The position numbers and the translations under genes were made by a program. This document shows, one piece after another, positions 54,193 to 63,871 of a stretch of DNA of 64,000 nucleotides. The notes beneath the pieces were generated by a model that saw nothing but the letters and a program-made list of their open reading frames with translations, ran no database searches and was not told the DNA's origin. The DNA is from an uncultured Erythrobacter sp. (GTDB lineage Bacteria > Pseudomonadota > Alphaproteobacteria > Sphingomonadales > Sphingomonadaceae), in NCBI RefSeq assembly GCF_947497915.1, contig NZ_CANMIJ010000001.1:1423611-1487610 (forward strand). Direction: 5' to 3'. Each line of letters opens with the position of its first letter. Within the stretch, counting starts at the first letter, position 1.

Positions 54193-55263
54193 ATGGGTAG
54201 TTCAGGTGTTGGCGCGTTCGAGATAGGCGGTGAAACCATCGCTCCAGGCACCGCGCAGGACGTGTCGATCAAGCTTACGACCATGGCAACCGGATACGAT
54301 TCCCATTTGGCGGTAAAGGTGCTGCACGGTTCAAAACCCGGCCCCACAATTTTCGTCAGCGGAGCGATCCATGGCGACGAGATTATTGGCACGGCTGTCA
54401 TCCAAAGGCTGGCGCACGAACTTGATCCAGCCGATCTGTCCGGCACCGTCCTGCTGATCCCCGTCACCAATATTTTCGGTTTTGTCAGCCATACACGCTA
54501 TCTGCCCGATCGCCGCGATCTCAATCGATCGTTCCCGGGCAGCGCGAACGGATCGCTCGCCGGTCAATTGGCGCATGTATTCTTCACCGAAATCGTCAGC
54601 CGGGCTTCGCTTGGCATCGATATCCATACCGCTGCCGTTCACCGTTATAACCTTCCGCAAATTCGCATCGCGGCTGGTAATAAGCATCTGGTTGAGCTTG
54701 CGATGGCGTTCGGCGCGCCGGTTATCATCGAAAGCCCGCTGCGCGATGGTTCGCTGCGTGCGCTGGCCAATGAGCAAGGGGTTGAGATGCTCTTGTTCGA
54801 GGCAGGCGAGGCTTTGCGGTTTGATGATCTGTCTATCGAAACGGGTACGGCAGGCGTGATGCGCCTGCTTGCGCATGAAGGCATGATCGAAGCCGATGAC
54901 GGGCTATCCGATGTCGGCATCCCTGCCCGCGCCAACAAAACCCGCTGGGTTCGCTCCGCACGCGGAGGCGTGGTGCACATGGCGAAAACATCTGGCGATC
55001 CGGTGCGCGAGGGCGATTTGCTGGCGACGGTGGTCGGATTGTTTGGGGAAGAGCCAGAGGGCGTTTTCTCACCCATTGACGGCATCGTTATTGGCCATGC
55101 GACACTGCCTATCGTTCATCAGGGCGACGCATTGTTCCATATCGCCAGCGTGGCCAATCCGGAACGGGTGGGCGCGCGGATCGAAGGGATCACCGAAGCA
55201 ATCCTGGCCAGCGAGCCAGAAGGTTTCGCCGAAGCTCTGCTCGACGAAGATGAAGTGATCTAA
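54193..55263 (+). CDS. Succinylglutamate desuccinylase/aspartoacylase family protein
   Basis: 356 residues, M14-like zinc hydrolase. Metal ligands appear in GAIHGDEIIG (His and Glu) and DIHTAAVHRYN (His); substrate-binding arginine region RRDLNRSFPG. The C-terminal about 90 residues (ARGGVVHMAKTSGDPVREGD onward) form a lipoyl-like small beta domain common to this branch. It removes an acyl group from an N-acylated amino acid, substrate unresolved. GGAG eight bases before the ATG. Follows the S9 peptidase by 81 bases; together they might degrade acylated peptides (inference). Stop overlaps the dapA stop. Confidence 0.88.
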   Translation: MGSSGVGAFEIGGETIAPGTAQDVSIKLTTMATGYDSHLAVKVLHGSKPGPTIFVSGAIHGDEIIGTAVIQRLAHELDPADLSGTVLLIPVTNIFGFVSHTRYLPDRRDLNRSFPGSANGSLAGQLAHVFFTEIVSRASLGIDIHTAAVHRYNLPQIRIAAGNKHLVELAMAFGAPVIIESPLRDGSLRALANEQGVEMLLFEAGEALRFDDLSIETGTAGVMRLLAHEGMIEADDGLSDVGIPARANKTRWVRSARGGVVHMAKTSGDPVREGDLLATVVGLFGEEPEGVFSPIDGIVIGHATLPIVHQGDALFHIASVANPERVGARIEGITEAILASEPEGFAEALLDEDEVI

Positions 55264-56141
55264 ATCAGCCCGGCATGTTCCAGCGCCTCGTCAACAGCCT
55301 TGCGAGACGCTTCGCTCGCGCTGACGATTGGCAGACGAACATCAGGCTCGATCCAATTGTGCACGCGGCTCAACGCGTATTTGACCGGTGCAGGCGAAGC
55401 ATCGGAGAACATCGCATAATGGAGCGGGAACAGCCGATCATTCAGCTCACGCGCTTTGGAAAGCTCATTGGCTGAAATCGCGGCCTGAAATTCTGCACAA
55501 AGCGCCGGTGCAACATTGGCTGTCACAGAAATAGCGCCTTTACCGCCTGCCGCGTTATGCGGCAGCCACAGTTCGTCATTGCCCGACAGCTGGCAGAAAT
55601 CCTTGCTCAATCCCATGCGGTGATCGGCGACGCGCGACAAGTCTCCGCTGGCGTCCTTGATCGCGACAATCCGTTCGGGATATTTCTTCACCAGCGCGAC
55701 AACAGTCTCGTCTTCGATGTCGGTAACGGTGCGGCTCGGCACATTATAAAGCACAATCGGAAGCGTGGTATTTTCCGCCAAGTGGCTGAAATGCGCAATC
55801 AGGCCCGCTTGGCTTGGGCGGTTGTAATATGGCGCCACGCAGAGGCCCGCCGCAGCGCCCGCCTTTTTCGCAAACGTCATGTGGAGCACGGCATTCATTG
55901 TGTCGTTGCTACCGCAACCTGCGATCACCGGAACCCGGCCAGCGGCTTGTTCAATGCAAACTTCGACAACGCGGTGGTGCTCCGCATTAGACAGCGTTGA
56001 GGCCTCGCCAGTTGTCCCGCACGGAACGAGCGCCGAGCTGCCTTGCTCGATTTGCCAGTCGACCAACTGCCGAAAGGCCGCTTCGTCAAACGATCCGTCG
56101 CGAAAAGGAGTCGCTAGAGCGGGAATTGATCCGGAAAACAT
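55260..56141 (-). CDS. dapA: 4-Hydroxy-tetrahydrodipicolinate synthase
   Basis: 293 residues, first committed step of lysine and meso-diaminopimelate synthesis, joining pyruvate and aspartate semialdehyde. TIM barrel with GTTGEASTL (pyruvate-binding Thr), YNVPSRT (Tyr about 134) and the Schiff-base Lys in VAIKDASGD (about residue 162). AGGA about eight bases upstream. Its product feeds peptidoglycan, and the lytic transglycosylase is divergent directly upstream. Confidence 0.96.
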   Translation of the reverse strand: MFSGSIPALATPFRDGSFDEAAFRQLVDWQIEQGSSALVPCGTTGEASTLSNAEHHRVVEVCIEQAAGRVPVIAGCGSNDTMNAVLHMTFAKKAGAAAGLCVAPYYNRPSQAGLIAHFSHLAENTTLPIVLYNVPSRTVTDIEDETVVALVKKYPERIVAIKDASGDLSRVADHRMGLSKDFCQLSGNDELWLPHNAAGGKGAISVTANVAPALCAEFQAAISANELSKARELNDRLFPLHYAMFSDASPAPVKYALSRVHNWIEPDVRLPIVSASEASRKAVDEALEHAGLI

Positions 56142-56239
56142 TGCTTTATTCCTGTGACGGTCAATAATATTACAAAACAGGGGGTAATCATGTCCGCCTG
56201 CGCGCGCGTTCAGCGCCTGATAAGGAGCCGATTGGCACT

Positions 56240-58204
56240 ATGTCCAGCATGGCATTCAAATTGCGTTCAAATCCTATCGTCCTTGCCGCCCTCGCCACAG
56301 CGAGTTTGGCAGCCCTTTCAACACCCTCTTCCGCGCAAATGAACAGCGATGCGCGCGGCAGCAATCTTGTCGCGCAGCAACCAAGCGCGATGAGCGCGGC
56401 GATTGCACGGTGGGAATTGCTGCAAGCCGACCGCGAACTGGGATTCGGCAATTATGCTGGCTTCGCGATGCGCTACCCCGATTTTCCGCGCACTTCGATT
56501 CTGAGGATCCGCGCCGAAAACGCGCTAGATGACGAAGCGCCTTCGCAGGCTAATCTTCTCCGCTTTTTCGACATGCACCCGCCGCTGACAAATTCGGGCC
56601 GCGCGCGTTATGCTTTGGCACTCGCTGGCGCACAGCGTTCAGAGGCTCTTTCGGTGGCGCGCGAAGCGTGGCGCGGCGGCACAATGAGCGGCCCGTCAGA
56701 AGCGTATCTGACCGGTCTGTTTGGATCGCAATTCACTGCAGATGATCACAAGGCGCGCATCGATGCGCTGCTATGGCAGGGCAACGTCGAAGCTGCCTCG
56801 CGCCAGATTATCAACGTGCCGCAAAGCTACCGCACGATGGCGATGGCGCGATTGGCGCTGATCCGCGGGGCGACCCCGCAAGAGGCCGGACTTGCTGTGC
56901 CATCAGGCGCGATGAATGATGCAGGTTATGTCTATAATCTCGCCAGCCATTACCAGAAAAAGAACCGCAATTTTGACGCGATTCAACTGCTTGCGAACCG
57001 TCCGAGCGTAACCGCGCCCGCTTTGAATGGTGAGGCGATGGTCGGCGTGATGTTGAACGCAGCGAAAGGCGCGAGCGTGGCCGACACTGTTCGCATCGCT
57101 GGCAAGATCGACGATATGTTTGCGCCGGATGAGGATATCTCCAAAGGCTCTTTCCGGCTGCGTGATCGCTACACCGATCTAATGTGGAAAGGCGGCACCA
57201 ATGCGCTTTGGCGGCTTCGTGATGGACGAAGGGCCGCGCCGTTGTTTGAGCGTTACGGTTCGGCGGCGCAAACACCGCTAACCCGCGCCAAAGGTTTCTA
57301 CTGGGCTGGCCGCGCCGCACGTGAGGCCGGAATGCAGGCCGAAGCATCGCGGTATTTTGAAATGGCGGCGCAATATCCGCATTACTATTATGGTCAGCTG
57401 GCACTTGGCGCACTGGGCCGGCCAATGCCCGAATTTCAACAGCTGCCAACCCTATCAGCAGATGACGCGACACGCGCCGAATTCGAAGCCAAGCCCCTCG
57501 TCAAAGCGATCCGTCACATGGCGCAAAATCGCCGCGATTGGCGGACAGAGCGGCGTTTCTTTCAAGCCATCGGAGAAGAAGCCAAAACGCCTCAAGAACT
57601 GATGCTGGTCCATAATCTCGCACGGGAAACGGGCCTTGAGGAAATGTCCGTCGTTGTAGGCATGGAAGCGGGCACAAATGGTCTCGCCGGATTTGAGCGT
57701 GTCGGATATCCAACTGTCGAAGTTCCGCGGGTCAATGACTGGACGATGGTCCACGCGATCAGCCGTCAGGAAAGCGAATTTGACCGCTTTCGGAAAAGTC
57801 ACGCCAATGCTGTCGGTATGATGCAGCTTTTGCCGAGCACAGCACGCGAAGAGGCGGGCATCCTTGGCGTTCAATATCTACGCGCTGATCTGACCGGCAG
57901 ACCGAAATACAACATCACTTTGGGTGATGCCCATTTTGCGCGCCGGATGGACCTGTATCGCGGGGCATATCCGCTGGCCATTGCCTCTTACAACGCAGGC
58001 CCAGGGCGAGTGAACCAGTGGCTTCGCCTGAACGGAGATCCACGCAAAGGCGAGATTGATTGGGTGACATGGATCGAAAAAATCCCGGCCAATTTCGAAA
58101 CGCGGTATTACGTGATGCGGGTGATCGGCAACGCCGTCAGCTATTCGCATATGTATCCGGAAGAAGCCGGCCTGCCGCGCACGGTTGATACATTCCTGCC
58201 ATAA
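56240..58204 (+). CDS. Soluble-type lytic transglycosylase (GH23)
   Basis: 654 residues. Signal peptide (NPIVLAALATASLAALSTPSSA), a long helical superhelical region typical of Slt70 (about residues 40-490) and a C-terminal lysozyme-like GH23 domain with catalytic Glu near residue 511 in ISRQESEFDRF, followed by GMMQLLPSTAREE and NAGPGRVNQW. It cleaves glycan strands with anhydro-muramyl ends, whose products AmpG-type permeases import; two such permeases are encoded at 20-23 kb. AAGGAG twelve bases upstream. Ten bases after it comes greB. Confidence 0.93.
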   Translation: MSSMAFKLRSNPIVLAALATASLAALSTPSSAQMNSDARGSNLVAQQPSAMSAAIARWELLQADRELGFGNYAGFAMRYPDFPRTSILRIRAENALDDEAPSQANLLRFFDMHPPLTNSGRARYALALAGAQRSEALSVAREAWRGGTMSGPSEAYLTGLFGSQFTADDHKARIDALLWQGNVEAASRQIINVPQSYRTMAMARLALIRGATPQEAGLAVPSGAMNDAGYVYNLASHYQKKNRNFDAIQLLANRPSVTAPALNGEAMVGVMLNAAKGASVADTVRIAGKIDDMFAPDEDISKGSFRLRDRYTDLMWKGGTNALWRLRDGRRAAPLFERYGSAAQTPLTRAKGFYWAGRAAREAGMQAEASRYFEMAAQYPHYYYGQLALGALGRPMPEFQQLPTLSADDATRAEFEAKPLVKAIRHMAQNRRDWRTERRFFQAIGEEAKTPQELMLVHNLARETGLEEMSVVVGMEAGTNGLAGFERVGYPTVEVPRVNDWTMVHAISRQESEFDRFRKSHANAVGMMQLLPSTAREEAGILGVQYLRADLTGRPKYNITLGDAHFARRMDLYRGAYPLAIASYNAGPGRVNQWLRLNGDPRKGEIDWVTWIEKIPANFETRYYVMRVIGNAVSYSHMYPEEAGLPRTVDTFLP

Positions 58205-58213
58205 GGCCGGACG

Positions 58214-58696
58214 ATGGCGACAAAAGCCGGCCCTCCTATCACGCCCAATGGCATGGCGGCGCTAAAGGCGCGCTATGATCACTTGCTGGGCAAAGAACGG
58301 CCAGAAATTGTCGAGATTGTCAGCTGGGCTGCGGGAAATGGCGATCGCAGCGAGAATGGCGATTACCTGTATGGTCGTAAACGCATGCGCGAGATTGACC
58401 GTGAGTTGGCGCATCTTTCGCGGCGGATGAAAATTCTGCGTGTGGTTGATCCGGCAAACCAACCGGCCAAAGACAAAGTGTTGTTCGGCGCGACAGTCGA
58501 ACTGGCGGACGAAGATGATGAGCGCCGCACCGTGACTTTGATCGGCGATGACGAACAGGATGCTGATCAAGGCCGGATCGGGTGGCATTCACCCATGGCG
58601 AAAGCTCTAAAAGGCGCATCAGTCGGGGATTTGCGCAAGGTGAGGCTTCCCGCGGGCGTGAAGGAGTGGGAAGTGATGGCGATTGATTATGCGTAA
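58214..58696 (+). CDS. greB: Transcription elongation factor GreB
   Basis: 160 residues. The N-terminal coiled-coil hairpin has the acidic tip NGDRSENGDYLYGRKRM (Asp and Glu that coordinate Mg in the RNA polymerase secondary channel); the C-terminal FKBP-like domain includes WHSPMAKALKGASVGD. It stimulates cleavage of backtracked transcripts. GreB rather than GreA by the YGRKRMREID and RRMKIL motifs. Ends eight bases inside the next gene. Confidence 0.93.
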   Translation: MATKAGPPITPNGMAALKARYDHLLGKERPEIVEIVSWAAGNGDRSENGDYLYGRKRMREIDRELAHLSRRMKILRVVDPANQPAKDKVLFGATVELADEDDERRTVTLIGDDEQDADQGRIGWHSPMAKALKGASVGDLRKVRLPAGVKEWEVMAIDYA

Positions 58697-59150
58697 ACTC
58701 GCCATTCTTTTCGCGCTCGCCGCCCTCGCCGCTCCGCTTGGCGCCAAGGACAGTCTTGGCGTGTATTCAAGCTGGGCCTCGTTCCGCGATGCAGAGACAC
58801 CGCGCTGTTACGCAATCGCCAAACCGCGCGGGAACAACGCGCGCGGCGCCTATGCCAGCATCGGCACTTGGCCGAAACGCAATCTGCGCAACCAAGTGCA
58901 TTTCCGCCTTTCTCGCGAAGCGCGCGAAGGCAGCACCTTGCGCGTCCGCATCGACACCACGAATTTCGATCTCGTCGCGAGGGGCCGCGATGCGTGGGCT
59001 CCCGATGCAGCGGGCGATGCCGCAATCGTAGCCGCATTGAGATCGGCGAGCGTGATGCGTGTGAATGGCGGCGGGGTGTCAGATCGCTATGACCTTTCCG
59101 GCGTCGCGACAGCCATGGATGCCGCAATCGTCGGCTGCGCTGATCTATAG
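58689..59150 (+). CDS. Secreted IalB-like protein
   Basis: 153 residues with signal peptide (LAILFALAALAAPLGAKD). Two conserved-looking Cys positions (RCYAIAKP and VGCADL) and the C-terminal pattern ALRSASVMRVNGGGVSDRYDLSG recall the invasion-associated locus B family, periplasmic beta proteins with no known enzymatic role outside Bartonella. Start ATG 58689 overlaps the end of greB by eight bases, so translation is coupled. Assignment is moderate; it could be an unrelated small secreted protein. Confidence 0.7.
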   Translation: MRKLAILFALAALAAPLGAKDSLGVYSSWASFRDAETPRCYAIAKPRGNNARGAYASIGTWPKRNLRNQVHFRLSREAREGSTLRVRIDTTNFDLVARGRDAWAPDAAGDAAIVAALRSASVMRVNGGGVSDRYDLSGVATAMDAAIVGCADL

Positions 59151-59195
59151 CTGACTGGTCAAACGGGCCGCGCGCTATTATATGCGCCTTCAATC

Positions 59196-60461
59196 ATGGC
59201 AGACACAGAACTCATGTCGATCCCCGGACAGGTGGATCCCGTCCCCGTGGCGCGTAACATTACGCCGCGCGAAGATGGCCGTATCGATCTCATGGGTCTG
59301 CCAAAGTCGCGCATCCGCGAGCTGTTCGCCGATGCCGGCCTAGATGAGAAACAAGCCAAGCTGCGATCAAAGCAAGTCTATCACTGGCTGTATCATCGCG
59401 GCGTGACCGAATTCGACGCGATGACCGATATCGGCAAGACAATGCGGCCCTGGCTCACAGAACGCTTTGTCGTCGGCCGCCCGAACATCATCGAGGCCCA
59501 GCATTCGACCGACGGCACCAGAAAGTGGCTGCTGCAAACCGATGATGGCCACGATTTTGAGATGGTGTTCATTCCTGACGCCGATCGCGGTACGCTGTGC
59601 ATCTCAAGCCAAGTTGGCTGCACGCTCAACTGCACATTCTGCCACACAGGCACGATGCGCCTCGTCCGCAATCTGACCCCCGGCGAAATCGTGGGTCAGG
59701 TTATGCTGGCCCGGGATGCTTTGGGCGAATGGCCAAAGGGCCGGATGGACGGCTTGGAAGAGGACGAGGATACGGGGCACTACTCCGCCGATGGACGCCT
59801 TCTGACGAACATCGTGCTGATGGGTATGGGCGAGCCGCTCTACAATTTCGATCATGTCCGTGATGCCATGCGGCTTGTGATGGACGGCGAAGGTCTTGCC
59901 CTTTCGAAACGGCGAATCACCCTTTCCACCAGCGGCGTTGTGCCGATGATGGAGCGCTGCGCGAAGGAGATCGGCGTAAACCTCGCGATCAGCCTGCATG
60001 CGGTGACCAAGCCAGTGCGTGACGAAATCGTGCCGCTCAATCGCAAATACGGCATTGAAGAATTGCTTCAGGCCTGCGCCGATTACCCTAAGGCGTCAAA
60101 CGCGCGCCGCATTACGTTTGAATACGTCATGCTGAAAGACAAGAATGACAGCGATGAAGACGCGCATGAACTCGTCCGGCTGCTGAAAGAATTTAACCTG
60201 CCGGCTAAGGTCAACCTGATCCCGTTCAACCCGTGGCCCGGTGCCGAATATGAATGCTCCACGCCTGAGCGGATCAAGAGCTTCTCCAACATCGTCTTCG
60301 AAAACGGCATCAGCGCGCCCGTCCGCACACCGCGTGGCCGCGATATCGATGCGGCTTGCGGTCAGTTAAAAACCTCCGCGCAGAAAAAGAGCCGCGCCGA
60401 ACGCGACCGCGAGGCTGCAGCCGAAGCTGAAGTCGAATCTGGGGTCGCCGCCGAACTGTGA
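59196..60461 (+). CDS. rlmN: 23S rRNA/tRNA (adenine-C2)-methyltransferase RlmN
   Basis: 421 residues, radical SAM enzyme methylating A2503 of 23S rRNA and A37 of some tRNAs. Radical SAM motif [32 protein letters not shown] and a C-terminal AACGQL with the methyl-carrying Cys ([10 protein letters not shown]). A Lys/Glu/Ala-rich tail follows. Stop overlaps the next start as GTGA. The first in-frame ATG is used; an inner Met (ELMSIPGQ) would remove six residues. Confidence 0.95.
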   Translation: MADTELMSIPGQVDPVPVARNITPREDGRIDLMGLPKSRIRELFADAGLDEKQAKLRSKQVYHWLYHRGVTEFDAMTDIGKTMRPWLTERFVVGRPNIIEAQHSTDGTRKWLLQTDDGHDFEMVFIPDADRGTLCISSQVGCTLNCTFCHTGTMRLVRNLTPGEIVGQVMLARDALGEWPKGRMDGLEEDEDTGHYSADGRLLTNIVLMGMGEPLYNFDHVRDAMRLVMDGEGLALSKRRITLSTSGVVPMMERCAKEIGVNLAISLHAVTKPVRDEIVPLNRKYGIEELLQACADYPKASNARRITFEYVMLKDKNDSDEDAHELVRLLKEFNLPAKVNLIPFNPWPGAEYECSTPERIKSFSNIVFENGISAPVRTPRGRDIDAACGQLKTSAQKKSRAERDREAAAEAEVESGVAAEL

Positions 60462-61051
60462 GCATCGATCCGGCCACCTTCGAATTCTACCAATCGCAAG
60501 CGCCGCACTTTTCGCTCAACCCTGCCCTAGGCCCAAGCCGCCATCTCGATGCCTTCCTAGATCGCCTCTCACCTGGCGCGCGGATTTTAGAACTTGGCTG
60601 CGGCGGCGGACGAGATGCCGCGCATATGATAAGCCGGGGCTTCGATGTCGATGCAACTGACGGCATCCCATCCATGGTAGCGAAGGCAAATGAACGGCAT
60701 AGCTTGGGCGCTCGCCTTATGACGTTTGGCGAACTGGACGCGATTGACGCCTTTGATGCCATTTGGGCGAATGCCTGTTTGCTGCATTGTCCGCGCGCGG
60801 AACTTCCCGATATCTTGGACCGCATCCACCGTGCTTTACGGCCAGACGGCCTTCACTTGGCGAGCTTCAAGCTAGGCGAAGGCGAAGGGCGTGATCTACT
60901 TGGCCGATTGCACAATTTTCCTACGCAGGATTGGCTTCGCTCGGCCTATAAAACGGCAAGCTTCGAGTTGGTCGAAGAGAGTGTCTATGCGGGTAAAGGC
61001 TCTGACGGCACCCAGCGCGATTGGATGGCATTGACGGTGAGAAAGACATGA
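60458..61051 (+). CDS. Class I SAM-dependent methyltransferase
   Basis: 197 residues with SAM motif [19 protein letters not shown], acidic motif II near [10 protein letters not shown] and a post-motif region [13 protein letters not shown]. Target unknown, probably a small molecule, as in tellurite-resistance or UbiE-like branches. GTG start at 60458, overlapping the rlmN stop by four bases (GTGA). The stop overlaps the MOSC gene start (ATGA), so the three genes are a coupled operon. Confidence 0.85.
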   Translation: MSIDPATFEFYQSQAPHFSLNPALGPSRHLDAFLDRLSPGARILELGCGGGRDAAHMISRGFDVDATDGIPSMVAKANERHSLGARLMTFGELDAIDAFDAIWANACLLHCPRAELPDILDRIHRALRPDGLHLASFKLGEGEGRDLLGRLHNFPTQDWLRSAYKTASFELVEESVYAGKGSDGTQRDWMALTVRKT

Positions 61052-61698
61052 AACGCACAATCAAAGCCATCTGCACGGGAACCGCCCGCCCTTTCAACGG
61101 AGCCGAAACAAGTGCGATTGCCAAACGGCCACGGGACGGGATTGTGCAGATACTCGAAGAGGGTTTTGCACCTGATGAGCAAGCGGACCGACGCGTCCAT
61201 GGCGGGCCTGAAATGGCGCTGCACCTGTATCCGCTGGATCACCACGCGTTTTGGCGCGAACAGCTTGGCGCAATCGATTTGCTTGATGAACCCGGAGCAT
61301 TCGGATCGAACCTCGCCGTAAGTGACCTCACCGAGGATGACGTCTATATCGGCGACCGGTTCAAACTCGGCACCGCTTTGATAGAAATCAGCCAACCGCG
61401 CCAGCCATGCTGGAAGATCGAGCACCGGTTTGAACCGTTTGCGAATTCCAAGGGGATGGTCGCCAAAATCGTCTCTTCGGGGCGATGCGGATGGTATTTC
61501 CGCGTGATCGAGACGGGCGACACTCAGGCGGGCGATAGCTTGGAGCGCGTCCAAATTGGCGATGCCAACTGGAGCGTGGCGCGGGCATTTCGAGCGATAA
61601 TTGGCGGAAAAGGAAGCCAAGACGAACTGGCAGAACTCTCCGAGCTCATCACCCTTTCGCCAAAAATGCGTGAAAAAGCTCGCTCCAAAATCAAGTGA
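61048..61698 (+). CDS. MOSC domain protein (YiiM-like)
   Basis: 216 residues. MOSC domain of the YiiM type with RRVHGGPEMALHLYP and the conserved Cys motif QPRQPCWKIEHRF, where Cys can handle sulfur for molybdenum cofactor or bind Moco directly. Relatives reduce N-hydroxylated compounds. The right-edge operon holds a possible molybdoenzyme, 2.2 kb away, so a shared cofactor is plausible. Start is ATG 61048 in ATGA overlap with the methyltransferase. Confidence 0.88.
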   Translation: MKRTIKAICTGTARPFNGAETSAIAKRPRDGIVQILEEGFAPDEQADRRVHGGPEMALHLYPLDHHAFWREQLGAIDLLDEPGAFGSNLAVSDLTEDDVYIGDRFKLGTALIEISQPRQPCWKIEHRFEPFANSKGMVAKIVSSGRCGWYFRVIETGDTQAGDSLERVQIGDANWSVARAFRAIIGGKGSQDELAELSELITLSPKMREKARSKIK

Positions 61699-61827
61699 CC
61701 GCTCGGCTTGTCTCCGCAAAATCACAGCTCATCGTGACGATTGCATATAGATTGGCCTGTTCATCTTAGGTTGTTTAAAAATGAACGAAACCGTTTTCAG
61801 CACTTACCTTGTGTGATGGAGACGAAC

Positions 61828-62310
61828 ATGAAAACACTTGCACTGATCACCGCAGCGGGATCGCTCGCCTCACTCGGCGCGCCAGCACAGGCCGCTGAAA
61901 TCGCGCCTCTGAATGCCCCCACAGTCTTTGTAATCGATGCCCCCGCACAGCTGACGATGGACCCACCCCCGCATGCCAAAGCATATGGTAAGCGATCAAA
62001 GAAGCGCCGCTATTACGACGATGATCGATATGAAGACCGTTATGACCGCCGCCAGCGTGTCTATGACGACCGCGGATATTATTACGAACCGCGCCGGATT
62101 ACGCGCCGCGACCGGGTTTGGCGGGCACGTGACGGACGGTATTATTGCCGCCGTGACAATGGCACAACTGGCCTCGTAATCGGCGCCGGTGTCGGTGCTT
62201 TGGCAGGCTCCGAATTGGCGCGTGATAAGACATTGGGCGCGATTCTGGGCGGTGCAGTCGGCGCTGTGATTGGCCGTGAAATTGATCGCGGCTCAATCCG
62301 CTGCCGCTAA
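61828..62310 (+). CDS. Glycine-zipper 2TM protein, exported
   Basis: 160 residues. Signal peptide (LALITAAGSLASLGAPAQA) then a Tyr/Arg/Asp-rich low-complexity region (RYYDDDRYEDRYDRRQRVY) and a C-terminal glycine-zipper segment LVIGAGVGALAGSELARDKT followed by LGAILGGAVGAVIGREI. Glycine-zipper proteins associate with membranes or the outer-membrane periphery; function uncertain. GGAGACGAAC precedes ATG 61828 at seven bases; a frame start at 61741 or 61816 lacks it. Single gene with about 130 bases of upstream space. Confidence 0.82.
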   Translation: MKTLALITAAGSLASLGAPAQAAEIAPLNAPTVFVIDAPAQLTMDPPPHAKAYGKRSKKRRYYDDDRYEDRYDRRQRVYDDRGYYYEPRRITRRDRVWRARDGRYYCRRDNGTTGLVIGAGVGALAGSELARDKTLGAILGGAVGAVIGREIDRGSIRCR

Positions 62311-62420
62311 CACGTATTGAGCTTACACAGGGCGGCGCTGCACAATCTTTCGATTGGCAGCGCCGTTTTGCCTTCTGCCCTGATTGAATGCTGAGGCCGC
62401 CGCTGTTAGGCCGCTTGGCA

Positions 62421-63191
62421 ATGACACTACCAGCCGTTCTAATTACCGGAGGCGCCACCCGCATCGGCGCAGCATTATCCCGCGGTTTTGCAGCGGCCGG
62501 ATGGCATGTCGTCATCCATTACAAATCTTCCTCCAGCCCCGCAGACGAACTCGCCGCCGAATTGGGAACAGCAGAGACAGTTCGATGTGACTTGAGCGAC
62601 GATGATGCAGCAGCCGCGATGATTGCCAATCTGGCAGAGCGCCTGCCCAATTGGCGATGCCTTATAAATTCGGCGTCCGTTTTTGATTACGACGGTGCAA
62701 CCAATCTTGATCCGGCAACGAACCGGGAAGCGATGCAAGTCAACGCCCTCGCCCCCGCGCGCATGTCGCAAGCGTTTCTGAGCCACGCGGTTAGCTCCGC
62801 CCAGCGATGCGTGATCCAGATCACAGATATGAAAATCGCCAATCCGAACCCTGACTTTTTCAGCTACACAATGTCCAAGAACGCCCTTGCATCGACGATC
62901 AAGATGCTGGCGAAAGGCGCGACTGGCGAGCGCGACCGCGTCTATGGAATTGCCCCCGGCGCTATTCTGGCGAGCCATGATCAGAGCGAGGAGGAGACAG
63001 AACTCTCCCACCGCCTGAACCTGCTCCAGCGCAAGACGGGCGCGGACGAAATTGTTGATGCGGCATTGTTCTTGGCATCGGACAAATTGCGCAGCGGAGA
63101 GACGCTTTTCATCGATAGCGGACAGCACCTGCTTGATCAGGATCGCGATGTCATCTGGCTCGCGCGCGAACAGGCGGAGGCGGCGCGATGA
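62421..63191 (+). CDS. FolM-like short-chain dehydrogenase/reductase
   Basis: 256 residues. The nucleotide motif is TGGATRIGAAL, a TGX3RXG form typical of pteridine reductases and FolM (dihydromonapterin reductase), and the active YxxxK is SYTMSKNAL. The C-terminal LLQRKTGADEIVDAALFLAS also fits that branch. Start ATG 62421 (MTLPAVLITG); the upstream frame start adds eleven residues. Stop overlaps the cytochrome b start by four bases. A pterin link to the molybdopterin enzyme downstream is suggestive only. Confidence 0.82.
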   Translation: MTLPAVLITGGATRIGAALSRGFAAAGWHVVIHYKSSSSPADELAAELGTAETVRCDLSDDDAAAAMIANLAERLPNWRCLINSASVFDYDGATNLDPATNREAMQVNALAPARMSQAFLSHAVSSAQRCVIQITDMKIANPNPDFFSYTMSKNALASTIKMLAKGATGERDRVYGIAPGAILASHDQSEEETELSHRLNLLQRKTGADEIVDAALFLASDKLRSGETLFIDSGQHLLDQDRDVIWLAREQAEAAR

Positions 63192-63871
63192 AACGGCATG
63201 GCTTGATCACTCGCCTGTGGCACTGGCTTAACGCCGCCGCGCTGATCGTGCTGTTTATGTCGGGCCTGAACATCTCGAATGCGCACCGGTACCTATACTG
63301 GGGCGACTACGGCTTTGATCCGGCAGATGCATGGATGAGCGTGATGCGCTTTCCCGGTTGGACGACTTTGCCATTTGGACGATACGATCTTGCCGCGGCG
63401 CGTGATTGGCACAGTCTTGCCGCTTGGGTCTTCGCGCTTGCCTTGCTCGTGATGTGGGTCACGAGCCTCGCAAACAAGCACTTCACGCGCGACCTCAAAA
63501 CGTCTTGGCATGATTGGTCGCCGCGCTCGATTGCTGGCGAGATAAGGTCGCACGTTGCAGGCCGGTTTGAGGGCCATGGCGCGATCTATAACGGCCTTCA
63601 GAAAATGACATACGGCATCATGCTGGGCATTTTTCTGCCGATGATGGTCTTCACAGGGCTGGCGATCAGCCCGGGTTTTGAGCCCGCTGCGCCTTGGCTC
63701 GTCGACTTGCTCGGCGGCCGTCAATCTGCCCGTAGCCTGCACTTCATTTTCACTTGGGCGATTGTCGCATTTTTCGCCGTGCACATCATCATGGTGATCG
63801 TGTCGCGCCCGTTCAAACAGGTCTGGGACATGATAGCTGGCGGATCGCGGGAGGCGGATGCCAATGACTGA
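63188..63871 (+). CDS. Di-heme cytochrome b561/hydrogenase-type membrane protein
   Basis: 227 residues, four or five membrane helices. Heme-ligand His candidates lie in RLWHWLN (about residue 12), DWHSLAAW and, near the C-terminus, LHFIFTWAIVAFFAVHIIMVIV. Members pass electrons between quinone and a periplasmic partner enzyme. Start overlaps the SDR stop (ATGA) and the stop overlaps the next gene's ATG, so the three are one operon. Partner is the Tat-exported protein following. Confidence 0.9.
   Translation: MKRHGLITRLWHWLNAAALIVLFMSGLNISNAHRYLYWGDYGFDPADAWMSVMRFPGWTTLPFGRYDLAAARDWHSLAAWVFALALLVMWVTSLANKHFTRDLKTSWHDWSPRSIAGEIRSHVAGRFEGHGAIYNGLQKMTYGIMLGIFLPMMVFTGLAISPGFEPAAPWLVDLLGGRQSARSLHFIFTWAIVAFFAVHIIMVIVSRPFKQVWDMIAGGSREADAND

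Noticed and set aside
61759..61773. GTTCATCTTAGGTTG as a third LexA box before the glycine-zipper gene
   Set aside because: Last base of the second half-site differs (GTTG) and the gene has no repair link; chance is likely.
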